Shown here: positions 25,468 through 35,492 of the stretch, in pieces
How the letters are laid out: each line of letters starts with the position of its first letter
Position numbering within the stretch: the stretch's first letter is position 1
NCBI RefSeq assembly: GCF_040151475.1
Contig: NZ_JBDKWG010000137.1
Location: 124,001 to 188,000, forward strand
Direction: 5' to 3'
DNA from: CAXBNB01 sp040151475
GTDB lineage: Bacteria > Bacteroidota > Bacteroidia > Cytophagales > Cyclobacteriaceae
DNA: 64,000 bases
Translations under genes and position numbers: made by a program
Notes under the pieces: model-generated
Told to the model about the DNA's origin: nothing
Database searches by the model: none
What the model saw: only the letters and a program-made list of their open reading frames with translations

Positions 25468-28383
25468 TTACACCACCACGTTAATAATCCTACCCGGCAC
25501 GATAATTACTTTCTTAGGCGGTTTTCCTTCCGTCCATTTCTGAACTATATCGGCAGCAAGCACTTCTGCTTCAATTTCTTTCACATTTTTATCCAAAGGA
25601 AAAGCCATTTTAGCCCGTACTTTTCCATTGATGGAAACAGGGTACTCATGTGAAGCCTCTACCAAATAGGATTCATCAAACTCAGGATAAGCAGCACTGC
25701 TGATACTACCCTGATGTCCGAGTTGCTCCCAAAGTTCCTCTGAAATATGTGGAGCAAAAGGCGACAAGATCAACACCAGTTTTTCCAACACCTCACGTTT
25801 GTTACATTTCAAAGCAGTCAACTCGTTTACAGCGATCATCATGGCACTAACAGAGGTATTCAAAGACAAGCCTTCTATATCTTCCTGAATCTTCTTGATT
25901 ACCTTGTGAATGACTTTTTGTTCGTCCGCTGTTGGTGTTTCATCCGATACTGAAAAGTTTTCACTCTCATCATGGAATAAACGCCATGTCTTTCTCAAGA
26001 ACTTAAATACACCGTCTATACCATGGGTATTCCAGGGTTTAAACTGCTCCAAAGGCCCAAGGAACATTTCGTACATGCGTAGGGTATCTGCTCCATATTT
26101 TTCAATGATGTCATCTGGGTTAACTACATTGTACTTGGATTTGGACATCTTCTCTACTTCCGAAGTGGTTTTAAAATATTCAATTTTTGATTCTCCAAAA
26201 TACTTGAAATTCCCATTTCGCCAATATCCCATTTCAGTAACAAACACAGAATCAGCGAATTCTTTATCGTTTCTCCATTCTAAGTATTTTTTAATATCTA
26301 AATGACTATCGACAAATTCAATAGGAACATGATGAAGAGTGAATTTGTTTTTTGGAAAGTTTGAAATTGCAGATTCACTTACGAAAACATGACAAGGTTC
26401 GGGCAACTGATAATTAGTTGGAATTCCATCAATCATAAAATTCAACCATTTTTCTTTAGATCCTAAATTACCGAGCTTATATATTTTTTGAGATAAACCC
26501 TGAATCATCCCTTGATTCACCAATTTCTTAAAAGGCTCATCTTCCTTGACCAATCCAAAGTCATACAAAAACTTATTCCAGAAACGGGAATACAACAAAT
26601 GCCCTGTAGCGTGCTCCGAGCCCCCGATGTACAAGTCCACATCCTTCCAATAAGACTGAGCTTCATCGCTTACAAAAGCTTTGTCATTATGTGCATCCAT
26701 GTAGCGGTACCAGTACCAGCTAGACCCTGCCCAGCCAGGCATGGTACTCAACTCCAAAGGATAGGCAGTAGTCTCTCCTCTTGGTGTGTAAGCAAAATCT
26801 GTCGCCCGGCCCAATGGCGGATCACCATCTTCAGTCGGCAGGTATTTGTCTATTTCCGGCAAAATAATCGGCAGGTCTTCAGCATCTACAGGGTATGGCA
26901 ATCCATCTTTGAAATAGATCGGAACGGGCTCACCCCAGTATCTTTGTCTGGCGAAAATCGCATCCCTGATGCGGTAGTTTATTTTGGCATTGCCTATCCC
27001 CTTTTCTTCCAAAAATGAAATGGCAGTATCGACAGCTTCATCATAAGTCAAGCCATTGAGAATTCCTTCATTGATAACCTTGCCCTCTTTAGTAGGATTG
27101 GCACCTTCACTTAAGTCTGTATTTTCATATACTGGTTTGATAGGCAAATCAAAGTGCTTCGCAAAATCATAGTCCCGCTGATCTCCTCCTGGTACAGCCA
27201 TTATCGCTCCTGTACCATATCCTGCCAACACATAGTCAGCTATCCAAATCTGCAACTTTTCACCTGAAAAAGGATGAATAGCATACGCTCCTGTAAATGC
27301 CCCCGAAACGGCTTTCACGTTGGACATTCTGTCCCTTTCTGACTTGTTTTTAGCGACAGAGACATAAGCATCTACCGTTTCTTTCTGTTCTTTGGTAGTG
27401 ATCTCAGCCACCAATTGATGCTCTGGCGCCAAAACCATAAAAGTCAAACCATAAACGGTATCAATCCTGGTGGTAAAAATTCTGATGGTTGCATCATGTC
27501 CCTCAACTGCCACATCCATCTCTGCCCCTATGGATTTACCAATCCAGTTGCGTTGCATTTCTTTCAATGGTTCAGACCAGTCTATTTTATCGAGACCTTG
27601 AAGCAATTTTTCGGCATAAGCTGTAATCCTCATGCTCCATTGCCTCATCAATTTTCTTTCTACTGGATATCCTCCCCTTTCGGAAAAACCTTCTTTTACT
27701 TCATCGTTTGACAAAACCGTACCCAATTCCGGACACCAGTTTACAGTAGTTTCTGACAAATAAGTGAGCCTGTAATTAAGTAAAATAGTTTGCTTTTCAT
27801 TATGAGAAAAAGCATTCCATTCTTCATCTGAAAAAAAAGGTGTATTTTCATCACAAACAGCTTTTACTTTGACATTACCTTCTTTTTCGAAAGTTGTAAT
27901 CAGACTTTCAATGCTTTCGGCTTTATCTGATTCGTTGTTGTACCAGCTATTGAAAAGTTGCAAAAATATCCACTGAGTCCATTTATAGTAACTAGGATCG
28001 CAAGTTTGCAACTCCTTGTCCCAGTCGAAGGAAAAACCTATATTTTTCAGTTGCTCTTTGTAGCGTTTGATATTCGTTTCGGTAGTGATGGCAGGATGCT
28101 GTCCCGTCTGAATGGCATATTGCTCAGCCGGCAAACCAAACGCATCAAACCCCATCGGATGCAAGACATTAAAACCCTTAATCCTTTTGTACCTCGACAC
28201 AATATCAGAAGCGATATATCCCAACGGATGGCCAACATGTAATCCGGCTCCTGAAGGATAAGGAAACATATCAAGGGCGTAAAACTTTGGCTTTGAAATA
28301 TCTACTTCAGCTTTGAAAGTTTCATTTGTTTTCCAGTATTCCTGCCATTTTTTTTCAATTTCCGAAAAATTGTATTCCGCCAT
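25468..28383 (-). CDS. leuS: leucyl-tRNA synthetase
   Basis: The 971-residue class I synthetase has the HIGH-type motif PYPSGAGLHVGHP near residue 40, the editing domain with TTRIDTVYGLTF, the WAGSSWYWYRYMD leucine-site region, and the KMSKS loop EKMSKSKYNVVNPDD. A C-terminal anticodon-binding domain and the terminal VIIVPGRIINVVV complete it. It charges tRNA-Leu in the cytoplasm. It is longer than the E. coli enzyme because of Bacteroidota-type insertions: one after the HIGH region and one of about 110 residues just before KMSKS. It is a housekeeping gene flanked on both sides by repeat units. Confidence 0.98.
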   Translation of the reverse strand: MAEYNFSEIEKKWQEYWKTNETFKAEVDISKPKFYALDMFPYPSGAGLHVGHPLGYIASDIVSRYKRIKGFNVLHPMGFDAFGLPAEQYAIQTGQHPAITTETNIKRYKEQLKNIGFSFDWDKELQTCDPSYYKWTQWIFLQLFNSWYNNESDKAESIESLITTFEKEGNVKVKAVCDENTPFFSDEEWNAFSHNEKQTILLNYRLTYLSETTVNWCPELGTVLSNDEVKEGFSERGGYPVERKLMRQWSMRITAYAEKLLQGLDKIDWSEPLKEMQRNWIGKSIGAEMDVAVEGHDATIRIFTTRIDTVYGLTFMVLAPEHQLVAEITTKEQKETVDAYVSVAKNKSERDRMSNVKAVSGAFTGAYAIHPFSGEKLQIWIADYVLAGYGTGAIMAVPGGDQRDYDFAKHFDLPIKPVYENTDLSEGANPTKEGKVINEGILNGLTYDEAVDTAISFLEEKGIGNAKINYRIRDAIFARQRYWGEPVPIYFKDGLPYPVDAEDLPIILPEIDKYLPTEDGDPPLGRATDFAYTPRGETTAYPLELSTMPGWAGSSWYWYRYMDAHNDKAFVSDEAQSYWKDVDLYIGGSEHATGHLLYSRFWNKFLYDFGLVKEDEPFKKLVNQGMIQGLSQKIYKLGNLGSKEKWLNFMIDGIPTNYQLPEPCHVFVSESAISNFPKNKFTLHHVPIEFVDSHLDIKKYLEWRNDKEFADSVFVTEMGYWRNGNFKYFGESKIEYFKTTSEVEKMSKSKYNVVNPDDIIEKYGADTLRMYEMFLGPLEQFKPWNTHGIDGVFKFLRKTWRLFHDESENFSVSDETPTADEQKVIHKVIKKIQEDIEGLSLNTSVSAMMIAVNELTALKCNKREVLEKLVLILSPFAPHISEELWEQLGHQGSISSAAYPEFDESYLVEASHEYPVSINGKVRAKMAFPLDKNVKEIEAEVLAADIVQKWTEGKPPKKVIIVPGRIINVVV

Positions 28384-28850
28384 GTCTTGTCCCTTGTTTG
28401 TTGAGGAGATGTTTTAAAGGGGGCAAAATTAATCGGAAAATGGGGAAATGCTAAACAGAGGATGTAAATGATTTTCTTAACCAGACAACAGTCAATAGAT
28501 GAAATTAGAGTGTACCCCAATAAGACATCCGAAAAGTCTTTTCCTTATTAGAGTTTAGAACCTGAGGTTTCTTTATGAAATTTCTGTCTGGTAAGAAATA
28601 ACGAAAAGTAGCAGGCCTCCAATGTCTAAGAATTCGAATGTTCAGTGATCTGTTAACGTACAACACCAACAAAGACCAAGGTTTATTGGTTACACCTAAA
28701 TTCCAATGAGATTTTTCACTCCGTTCAAAATGACAAGGACGCTATAAATATCAAAACAAGTTCTGTGCAATCCGAAACCACACCTGTTGTCATCCTAATG
28801 CAATGAAGAATCTCGATTCAACTTGTTCCTACCTCAATCAGACACCAATA
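28384..28850. other. gene-free spacer upstream of leuS with one degenerate repeat
   Basis: The first part should hold the leuS promoter, though no clear box is seen. Positions 28707-28815 are a diverged repeat unit. Short frames here are not supported as genes. Confidence 0.6.
28707..28815. repeat. CHSERSEES-type repeat, unit 5 (shortened)
   Basis: GAGATTTTTCACTCCGTTC at one end and ATGCAATGAAGAATCTCGATT at the other form inverted ends. The core is shorter than in units 1-4. It lies on the opposite side of leuS from the other units. Confidence 0.6.
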
Positions 28851-29573
28851 TTACTCCAACAAACGAATCCAGATATTCCTAAAGCTTACCAGATCAGAAT
28901 GATCCTGAAGCATAAGTGGTGCTTTGCCATGAGGTGCCTGCCCTTTCAACTCCACATTGTGCTGGATGAGTACTCCGTTATGGAGTACTGTCACCTTACC
29001 TGATGATACTTTTATACTGTCAGCATTGAACTTTGGCGCAGTAAACAAAATGTCATAGGTCTGCCATTCTCCGGGTTTTCTACTGGCATTGACCAAAGGA
29101 ATATGTTGCTTATAAATTGATCCCGCCTGTCCATTCACATAAGTAGAGTTATTGTAGCTGTCCAGTATCTGTACTTCATAACGTGATTGGATGTACACCC
29201 CGCTATTTCCACGCTTCTGTCCCTCCTCCTCTTCTACTATGGCTGGCGACCTCCATTCCAGATGAAGCTGGCAATCTCCAAACTCCTGCCTAGTCTTAAT
29301 ACTGCCAGTTTTGGGCATAACAGTCAATACTCCATTTTCACTTGTCCATGGCACGGCAGCACCATCTCTGGTGGAAACCCACTGATCCAGACTTGTTCCG
29401 TCATACAAAACAATTGCATCCGATGGTGGAGTTTTATCATCCAGTCCGGTATCCACTTTGCGGGGTACAGGAGCCCATACTTCCTGATACTTATTTGGGT
29501 TGTAGGGGTTTTGTGCCAAAACCTGAAGCGTAAATAATACAAGTATGAAAGTATATATTGATTTTGAAAACAT
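28851..29573 (-). CDS. DUF1080 (3-keto-disaccharide hydrolase-type) exported protein
   Basis: The 240-residue protein has a signal peptide ending near VLAQNP and then a single DUF1080 concanavalin-like domain: AIVLYDGTSLDQW, a WTSENGVLTV strand, RGNSGVYIQSRYEVQILDSY, PGEWQTYDI and FRNIWIRLL. Some proteins of this family hydrolyse 3-keto-glycosides made by sugar dehydrogenases, while others may only bind glycans. It lies at the 3' end of the large minus-strand cluster, 36 bases after the hydrolase gene, and is probably co-transcribed with it. Confidence 0.85.
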   Translation of the reverse strand: MFSKSIYTFILVLFTLQVLAQNPYNPNKYQEVWAPVPRKVDTGLDDKTPPSDAIVLYDGTSLDQWVSTRDGAAVPWTSENGVLTVMPKTGSIKTRQEFGDCQLHLEWRSPAIVEEEEGQKRGNSGVYIQSRYEVQILDSYNNSTYVNGQAGSIYKQHIPLVNASRKPGEWQTYDILFTAPKFNADSIKVSSGKVTVLHNGVLIQHNVELKGQAPHGKAPLMLQDHSDLVSFRNIWIRLLE

Positions 29574-29609
29574 ATCTATTAAGTAGTTATTAACCCTATA
29601 TATAAAATT

Positions 29610-32108
29610 TTAATCCTTCCATTGAATATCACCGTTTTCGATACTCCAATCATTGCCAAAGTATCCGGCAGCTTTCACGCCATCAAATCCATGACTAAAC
29701 ATTTCTGCTGAAAAAACCATAACATCGGGAAATCCCGTACCGGATACAAAATACCTGTTTGGGTTTACCGACAGAGCTCCTTGTATTCCCGTTCCGGCAA
29801 CCACTCCCACTGAAGCTACATTACTGTCTGTTCTTGGCCTGATAAAATAAGTTCCCCATTGGCTTCCTCCTAATATTTTATTTCCTATCGAAATTTCATT
29901 CCTTTTTACCTGAATAGGGCTATCCGCTAAAAGCAGCTTCCAGGCACTATTCGTAGAAGCATTGCCATAAATAATTACAGACCGGTCTTTGTATTTCTCC
30001 AGTTTAAATTCTTTATCGGGAATAATGTCTATAGAACCGTTTCCACGGTAATAGAAAGTTTCAGCATCAAACCGTGCTTTATTCAATGCCCATTCGTTTT
30101 CCTCCTTAGTGCCTTTAGTAGCATATACAAAAAGCATTTGGTGTCTGAAAGCATCTTTAAAATTGCCATACCTCACAGGATTTTTACGGGTAAAATCATT
30201 CGGCTTCTCGATCACCCCCCAAGTGTTGTCAGATTTACCGAACCAAACTTCCTGGCCTGCCAAACGATCCAATCCTTCAAAAACGACCTCATCCACCTTC
30301 ACAGTCAGCGTATCCGTACCCTGGCAATGTGCCAAATCCAGTTTGAAAATATTGAGGTTTTCTGTTTCAACTTCAATCAAATTGTTTGTTAAAATCTTAT
30401 CAGGTTCCAATCTTTTCTCTCTTCTGGTCAAAGTTGTCTGATTAACCTTTACTCCACAAAACTCAAATGGATTGGTCTGCTCGTACAAAGTAACAAAACG
30501 GCTGGATGAAGATATGCCCGGGCTGGCTGTACGAAACTCAAAACTGATTACATGTTTGTTTTCCGGTACTTCATGCCACTTAAAATAGTTGAAAATTGGT
30601 TCTTTGTCTATACCAAACCAATGCCCGGCTTCCGGCTCTTCCTGATAAACAAAGTCAGGGTGAAATTCTCCAAGGTGTTTTCTCATATACCTCGCCTGCT
30701 CCACAGGTACATTATTGTCTGCATCGCCATGAAGTATATACACCCCAAGATGCAGATAATTTCTGGACATTTCGAGTGTATTGCTTGAATTACTTGCACG
30801 CACAAACATGTCCTGAACAGGTGTTGGATCGCTTATTTCCTTTTTTCCACCATAAGAAAAGAAAGAATACCATCCGGAAACAGGAGCTATAGCAGCCCAT
30901 TTCCCGGGAAATATCGCTCCAAGTTGCCAGGTACCATGACCTCCCATTGAGTGCCCTGTAAGGTAAGTATGCCTGGGATCTGTATGGTACATATTCTCAG
31001 CTATATTTTGTACTTCTATAGCATCCCATCGCCCCCAGTCTTCCCAATCAAACCCATATTCCCTTCTGTTGGTCGGAGCAATTACATGCCCCCAATCTTT
31101 GTTTTTATACGAACCAGCCTGACCAATTCCTTTCACCCCTGCTCCATGTACAGAAAGAAACATTGCAGGTTTTTCACCTTCAGGAATGATTCCCTCTCTT
31201 ACACCGAAATATTGTACACTACCATCAATATCCGAAATAAACGTCCTTTTATAGTTCTTTTCAACATCCTTTACATCGTAAGAAACCACTATCTCATCCA
31301 ATAGTTTATTTCCATTATATAGTTTGAGTTTTACATCTACTTTTCCAGCTTCAGTAGCATTGTCCTCTAATGTATAAGGCACTTTCCTGGTTGTCATTGG
31401 TATGATAGAAGCTACAGGGCTTTCAAGTGTTGCTCCACCAATCTCCGAGACTATTTTTAAGTTTTTTTGGGTGGAACCCGATGCATTCACAATTCTGATG
31501 GCTGCAATTTTTTCGTTGTTTTCGGTAACAAGCAAATCAGGAATGGTCATGTCTTTGGTTGTAAAAAACACCGTTTTTTTCTGATCCAACCATTTCATTT
31601 TCACTTTACCCCTTGATCCCTTTATCAAAAACACATTTTTGCCCTGTTGTAATTCAATAGGAAGTAATACCCAGGACTTGTTGTAAATATCGCCACCTCT
31701 GGGAACACCATTGATATATGCTTCCGCATGACCGGAAATTTCCAACACCCTGGTTTCTTTCTTTGGGGAATCAAAGGTGAGGTATAAGTATCCTCCTCTT
31801 AACTTCCTGCTTTCAAACTCCCCTTTGTCATTAACAGATATTTTCTCCCAGCGTAAAACCTTGTCCTCGTACCCAATACCCACTGAATCATTTTCCATAG
31901 GTTCTTTAAAATCACCATTGGCCAACTGATAAAAAACCTGATCAATAAATATGGCAGACCTGCCTCTGGGACCTGAAGCCCCAACAGCCAACCCTTTGTC
32001 CAAAGAGATATCCTGGCTCATCAAACCAGTAGAAACAAACAACATCATACTGGCTATGAAAGTCATAAATCCAGCCTTTTTTCTTAAAGAATATTTTTCA
32101 AAAAACAT
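29610..32108 (-). CDS. exported alpha/beta-hydrolase of prolyl-oligopeptidase/esterase type
   Basis: The protein is 832 residues from the ATG at 32108 and starts with a signal peptide (MTFIASMMLFVSTGLMSQ). After about 280 residues of beta-rich sequence comes a hydrolase domain with the nucleophile serine in YLTGHSMGGHGTWQ, the acid in ILHGDADNNVPVEQ and the histidine in EAGHWFG. The C-terminal 300 residues are beta-rich. It fits an S9-like peptidase or a carbohydrate esterase acting on large substrates. In this cluster an esterase trimming the polysaccharide is more likely than a peptidase, but that is inference. A GTG three codons upstream is a less likely start. Confidence 0.8.
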   Translation of the reverse strand: MFFEKYSLRKKAGFMTFIASMMLFVSTGLMSQDISLDKGLAVGASGPRGRSAIFIDQVFYQLANGDFKEPMENDSVGIGYEDKVLRWEKISVNDKGEFESRKLRGGYLYLTFDSPKKETRVLEISGHAEAYINGVPRGGDIYNKSWVLLPIELQQGKNVFLIKGSRGKVKMKWLDQKKTVFFTTKDMTIPDLLVTENNEKIAAIRIVNASGSTQKNLKIVSEIGGATLESPVASIIPMTTRKVPYTLEDNATEAGKVDVKLKLYNGNKLLDEIVVSYDVKDVEKNYKRTFISDIDGSVQYFGVREGIIPEGEKPAMFLSVHGAGVKGIGQAGSYKNKDWGHVIAPTNRREYGFDWEDWGRWDAIEVQNIAENMYHTDPRHTYLTGHSMGGHGTWQLGAIFPGKWAAIAPVSGWYSFFSYGGKKEISDPTPVQDMFVRASNSSNTLEMSRNYLHLGVYILHGDADNNVPVEQARYMRKHLGEFHPDFVYQEEPEAGHWFGIDKEPIFNYFKWHEVPENKHVISFEFRTASPGISSSSRFVTLYEQTNPFEFCGVKVNQTTLTRREKRLEPDKILTNNLIEVETENLNIFKLDLAHCQGTDTLTVKVDEVVFEGLDRLAGQEVWFGKSDNTWGVIEKPNDFTRKNPVRYGNFKDAFRHQMLFVYATKGTKEENEWALNKARFDAETFYYRGNGSIDIIPDKEFKLEKYKDRSVIIYGNASTNSAWKLLLADSPIQVKRNEISIGNKILGGSQWGTYFIRPRTDSNVASVGVVAGTGIQGALSVNPNRYFVSGTGFPDVMVFSAEMFSHGFDGVKAAGYFGNDWSIENGDIQWKD

Positions 32109-32185
32109 TAACCTCACTATTCTATATAAAACTTCTTACAATCTTTGGATCATCGAAACCCAAATTATATCACTTCAATCTCAAA

Positions 32186-32316
32186 GCAAACGCATTTAAA
32201 AGCTCTAGTATCCCCAGACTCCTGACTGCCGTCAGGCAAGTTGTTCTGGGATCTATTAGAGTTGACTATGCCTCTAACAGATACCGCAACAAGTGCGGTT
32301 TTTTAAATGCGTTTGC
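32186..32316 (+). ncRNA. structured repeat element, copy B (function unknown)
   Basis: Arms GCAAACGCATTTAAAA (32186-32201) and TTTTAAATGCGTTTGC (32301-32316) pair perfectly. Inside are CCCAGA/TCTGGG enclosing an extra hairpin CCTGAC/GTCAGG, then TCTATTAGAG with CTCTAACAGA (one mismatch), and ACCGC/GCGGT with loop AACAAGT followed by T. Relative to copy A the last stem changes a T-A pair to C-G, a compensated difference. The copy sits between two co-directional minus-strand genes, on the strand opposite to their transcription. Confidence 0.5.
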
Positions 32317-32323
32317 ACAGACT

Positions 32324-33880
32324 TCAATTCCAGTATTTGGCAAAAATTTCCTGCATTACAGGATAAGCCTCGTCCGAATCATCCACCAAAGCTTTTTGCT
32401 TTAGCAATTCCACTTTCATCTCTTTGATGATATCAGCATATTGAGCATCCGAATAGGCATTGTGTCCTTCTTTAGGATCTTTTTGCAGGTCATAAAACTC
32501 CCAATCAGGTTCTGTAGTTGTAGCTTCTGTTCCCGGCTTTCCAAGCGGCTGTCCATAGAAAAAAGCCAGCTTGTAGCGTTCATTTCGGATACCAAAATGA
32601 CCCGGTCTGTCCTGGCTGTGCAACCAATAACGGTAGTACATGGACTTCCTCCAATCTTTTGGGGTATTGCCTTTTAGGTTTTCCCTAAAACTCCTTCCCT
32701 GCATTCCGGCAGGCTTATCTATTCCGGCATAGTCGGCAAACAAGGCAGGAAAATCAATATTCAAAATCATATCATCAATCCTTATTCCGCCTTTGATTTC
32801 TTTAGGATACCTGATCACGAATGGCATTCGTAAGGATTCTTCATAGATCAGTCGTTTGTCAAAAAAGCCATGCTCACCCAAGAAATAACCCTGATCTGCA
32901 GTATAGACCACAACCGTATTTTCCGCTAAACCACTCTCTTCCAGATAATCCAGCAACCGTCCAATGTTCTCGTCGATTGCTGCTCCGCAACGCATAAAAT
33001 CCTTGATGAATTTCTGGTACACTTTCTTTCTAGCCTGAATGCTATCCAACCCATCGGTAGAAAAGGGTAAACCGGGATAGTCCGTCCACCAAGGCCCTGA
33101 ACTTGCTTTCATATACCTTATACCAAGGTTGTCCATGGATTGGCCTTTAAAGCCCCTTCCATTGGTTTCCGGACCAAAATCGTACAACGAAGATGGTTCA
33201 GGGATTTCCATACCTTTGTATAGGTCAGCCAGCCTGTCAGGAAAATCAAATGGTTCATGAGTTGCTTTAAAATGACACATCATCATAAAAGGCTTTTTCT
33301 GATTCCTCTCTTTCAACCAGTCGATGGTAAAGTCAGTAATCACATCACTGGAAAACCCTTTGTATTCTTTACCTCCTTCATAATGATCTTTCCAATTTTC
33401 TTTTGTTTTCAATATGGGATTATGATAACGACCCTGTCCCGGCAAAACCATGTAATGATCAAAACCTGTTGGTTCTTTTTTCAAATGCCATTTACCTATA
33501 ATGGCAGTTTGGTATCCATTCGCCTTCAAGACTTTGGCAATATTGGAACTATCTGGCTCGTACGCCTCAGAAAGAGTGTATACTCCATTCTTGTGACTGT
33601 ATTGGCCACTCAATATGGTTGCACGGCTGGGAGTACAAATGGAATTGGTACAAAAAGCATTGTTTAAGACTGCCCCTTCATCTGCCAGTCTTGAAATATT
33701 TTTATTTTTCACATAGTCCTTTAATATACCACCGTAAATACCCCATGCCTGCGAGGTATGATCATCCGACATTATAAATAATATATTAGGCTTTTCATTT
33801 TTCTTTTCAACGTTGCAACTCCAACAGGCGCAAATGATAAGGAGTACCATTAGGTTCGTAATTCTCTTCATATTTCTCAA
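32324..33880 (-). CDS. sulfatase, lipoprotein (paralog of 20233-21783)
   Basis: This S1-type sulfatase of 518 residues has lipobox CWSC (Cys22), metal ligands in FIMSDDHTSQ, formylglycine Cys82 in ICTPSRATILSGQ, GKWHLKK, and ADQGYFLGEHG late in the chain. It is clearly duplicated from or with the sulfatase at 20233. The DDHTSQA(W/F)G(I/V)YG start is also shared with 55662-57287, making a three-member subgroup. It is the most 3' gene of a run of five sulfatases on the minus strand. The gap to the next sulfatase is 36 bases. Confidence 0.95.
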   Translation of the reverse strand: MRNMKRITNLMVLLIICACWSCNVEKKNEKPNILFIMSDDHTSQAWGIYGGILKDYVKNKNISRLADEGAVLNNAFCTNSICTPSRATILSGQYSHKNGVYTLSEAYEPDSSNIAKVLKANGYQTAIIGKWHLKKEPTGFDHYMVLPGQGRYHNPILKTKENWKDHYEGGKEYKGFSSDVITDFTIDWLKERNQKKPFMMMCHFKATHEPFDFPDRLADLYKGMEIPEPSSLYDFGPETNGRGFKGQSMDNLGIRYMKASSGPWWTDYPGLPFSTDGLDSIQARKKVYQKFIKDFMRCGAAIDENIGRLLDYLEESGLAENTVVVYTADQGYFLGEHGFFDKRLIYEESLRMPFVIRYPKEIKGGIRIDDMILNIDFPALFADYAGIDKPAGMQGRSFRENLKGNTPKDWRKSMYYRYWLHSQDRPGHFGIRNERYKLAFFYGQPLGKPGTEATTTEPDWEFYDLQKDPKEGHNAYSDAQYADIIKEMKVELLKQKALVDDSDEAYPVMQEIFAKYWN

Positions 33881-33916
33881 GTCATTATTTTATTGCGTGT
33901 AAAATTAACCCATCTT

Positions 33917-35479
33917 CTAGTTTAACATCCATTCATATTGTTCCGACAGGTCGGTATTGTTCTTTTGGAAAGCACCCGAAGTAGTGCGTCCATTTTTCAC
34001 ATAATCCTTTAATCTGGAAGTCATTTCAGCAACTCTCTTTTCATTCGATTCTATCAGGTTGTATTGTTCCGTAGGATCTGCATTCAAATTATACAATTGG
34101 TACTTGGGCAGTCCTGCTTCTTCAGCTTCCTTATTGGTAGGATGAGAAAGCCAGCCACCTGACCCGGCACACATTTCCAGCTTCCATTGATTTTCTCTCA
34201 ACGCCAATGAGCCACTTGATGCTGCATTGACTACCGGCCTTTCAGGTAATTCCGAATTATTATTTTGAAGCAATGAATACAAACTAAAACTGTCCTCCGC
34301 TGTTTGATCATTCAGTTCAAAATTGGTAACATCGGCAACTGTTGCCATGAAATCCACCAAGCTTACAGGTTTAGTGTATTCTCTTTTTTCTTTTAACAAT
34401 TTGGGGAAGGACATAATAAAAGGTATACGGTGACCTCCTTCAAAAATGTCTCCTTTTGCTCCTCTAACACCACCGCTGGAATTATGACCATTGGACAATA
34501 GCACCGGGTAATTGGCCGATCTAGAACTAGAGCCATTGTCAGAAGCAAAAACAACGATGGTATTGTCATAAACGCCTTTTTGTTTCAGCGCTTTGATGAT
34601 CTCACCAACACTCCAGTCCACTTCCAGACAAAAGTCCAAATAGGGATTCACACCACTTTTACCTTGAAATTCCTTAGAAGGTACTATTGGTGTATGAGGT
34701 GCTGCCAAGGGGAAATACAGGAAGAAAGGCTTTTCCTCATTTTGTTTTTCTATAAAGCCAACCGCCCTTCTGGTAAAGTTGGGAAGCACATCATCGAAAC
34801 GCAAGTCAGGTGCCAGTAGCCCAGTTCTCCAAAAATCATACTGACCAATACTGGTACCGGGCACAATACTGTCCGGAACAGCAGTAGGTTTGGTGTTTTC
34901 GACATACACATAAGGTGGTATGTCCAATGAAGCCAGTATACAATAGGAGTAATCAAATCCTGCTGTATTTGGTGATCTGCTAACTTCCTTTGAAAAATCA
35001 ATTTCCTTTGAGTCTTCTGACTTGAAAACCCAGTCCCAACCCAAATGCCACTTGCCAATCACTCCGGTGTTGTAGCCCTGCTTTTGCAACATAGATGCTA
35101 CCGTTTCTCTTTCTTGTCTAATGAATGCTCCATCGTTTGTCCATAGAACGCCCTTTGGCAAATCTGAACGCCAGGGATAACGACCTGTCAGAATACTGTA
35201 CCTGGATGGGGTACAAACAGCAGAAGTAGAATGTGCGTCTGTAAATACTATCCCTGTCTCAGCCAGTAGATCAATACTGGTTGTCTGTATTTTCGATTTA
35301 TTATTCAATACAGAAACATCACCATATCCCATGTCATCGGCAAGGATATATATGATATTGGGCATTTTACTTTCTTTTTCTACTTCCTTTTCCTGAGTCG
35401 AACAAGATATAAGAAACAACGGTAGAATCAGTAGGTAAAACCAGTACCAAAGCCTAACATGATCGTATATTAATTTCAT
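33917..35479 (-). CDS. sulfatase, lipoprotein
   Basis: The 520-residue protein has lipobox FLISC (Cys26), ILADDMGYGD metal ligands, formylglycine Cys89 in AVCTPSRYSILTGR, VIGKWHLGWDWVF, a PLAAPHTPIVPS loop and ASDNGSSSRS. It looks like an arylsulfatase A/GALNS-type exo-enzyme acting on a terminal sulfated sugar. It differs clearly from its neighbours in the region after GKWHLG, so it should have a different linkage or position specificity. It is 13 bases from the following gene upstream, so translation is likely from one polycistronic message. Confidence 0.95.
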   Translation of the reverse strand: MKLIYDHVRLWYWFYLLILPLFLISCSTQEKEVEKESKMPNIIYILADDMGYGDVSVLNNKSKIQTTSIDLLAETGIVFTDAHSTSAVCTPSRYSILTGRYPWRSDLPKGVLWTNDGAFIRQERETVASMLQKQGYNTGVIGKWHLGWDWVFKSEDSKEIDFSKEVSRSPNTAGFDYSYCILASLDIPPYVYVENTKPTAVPDSIVPGTSIGQYDFWRTGLLAPDLRFDDVLPNFTRRAVGFIEKQNEEKPFFLYFPLAAPHTPIVPSKEFQGKSGVNPYLDFCLEVDWSVGEIIKALKQKGVYDNTIVVFASDNGSSSRSANYPVLLSNGHNSSGGVRGAKGDIFEGGHRIPFIMSFPKLLKEKREYTKPVSLVDFMATVADVTNFELNDQTAEDSFSLYSLLQNNNSELPERPVVNAASSGSLALRENQWKLEMCAGSGGWLSHPTNKEAEEAGLPKYQLYNLNADPTEQYNLIESNEKRVAEMTSRLKDYVKNGRTTSGAFQKNNTDLSEQYEWMLN

Positions 35480-35492
35480 CTTGTTTTTTTAA

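Noticed and set aside
28803..29003. 66-residue + strand frame near the DUF1080 gene
   Set aside because: It starts in the degenerate repeat unit and overlaps the DUF1080 gene antisense, with no recognisable features.
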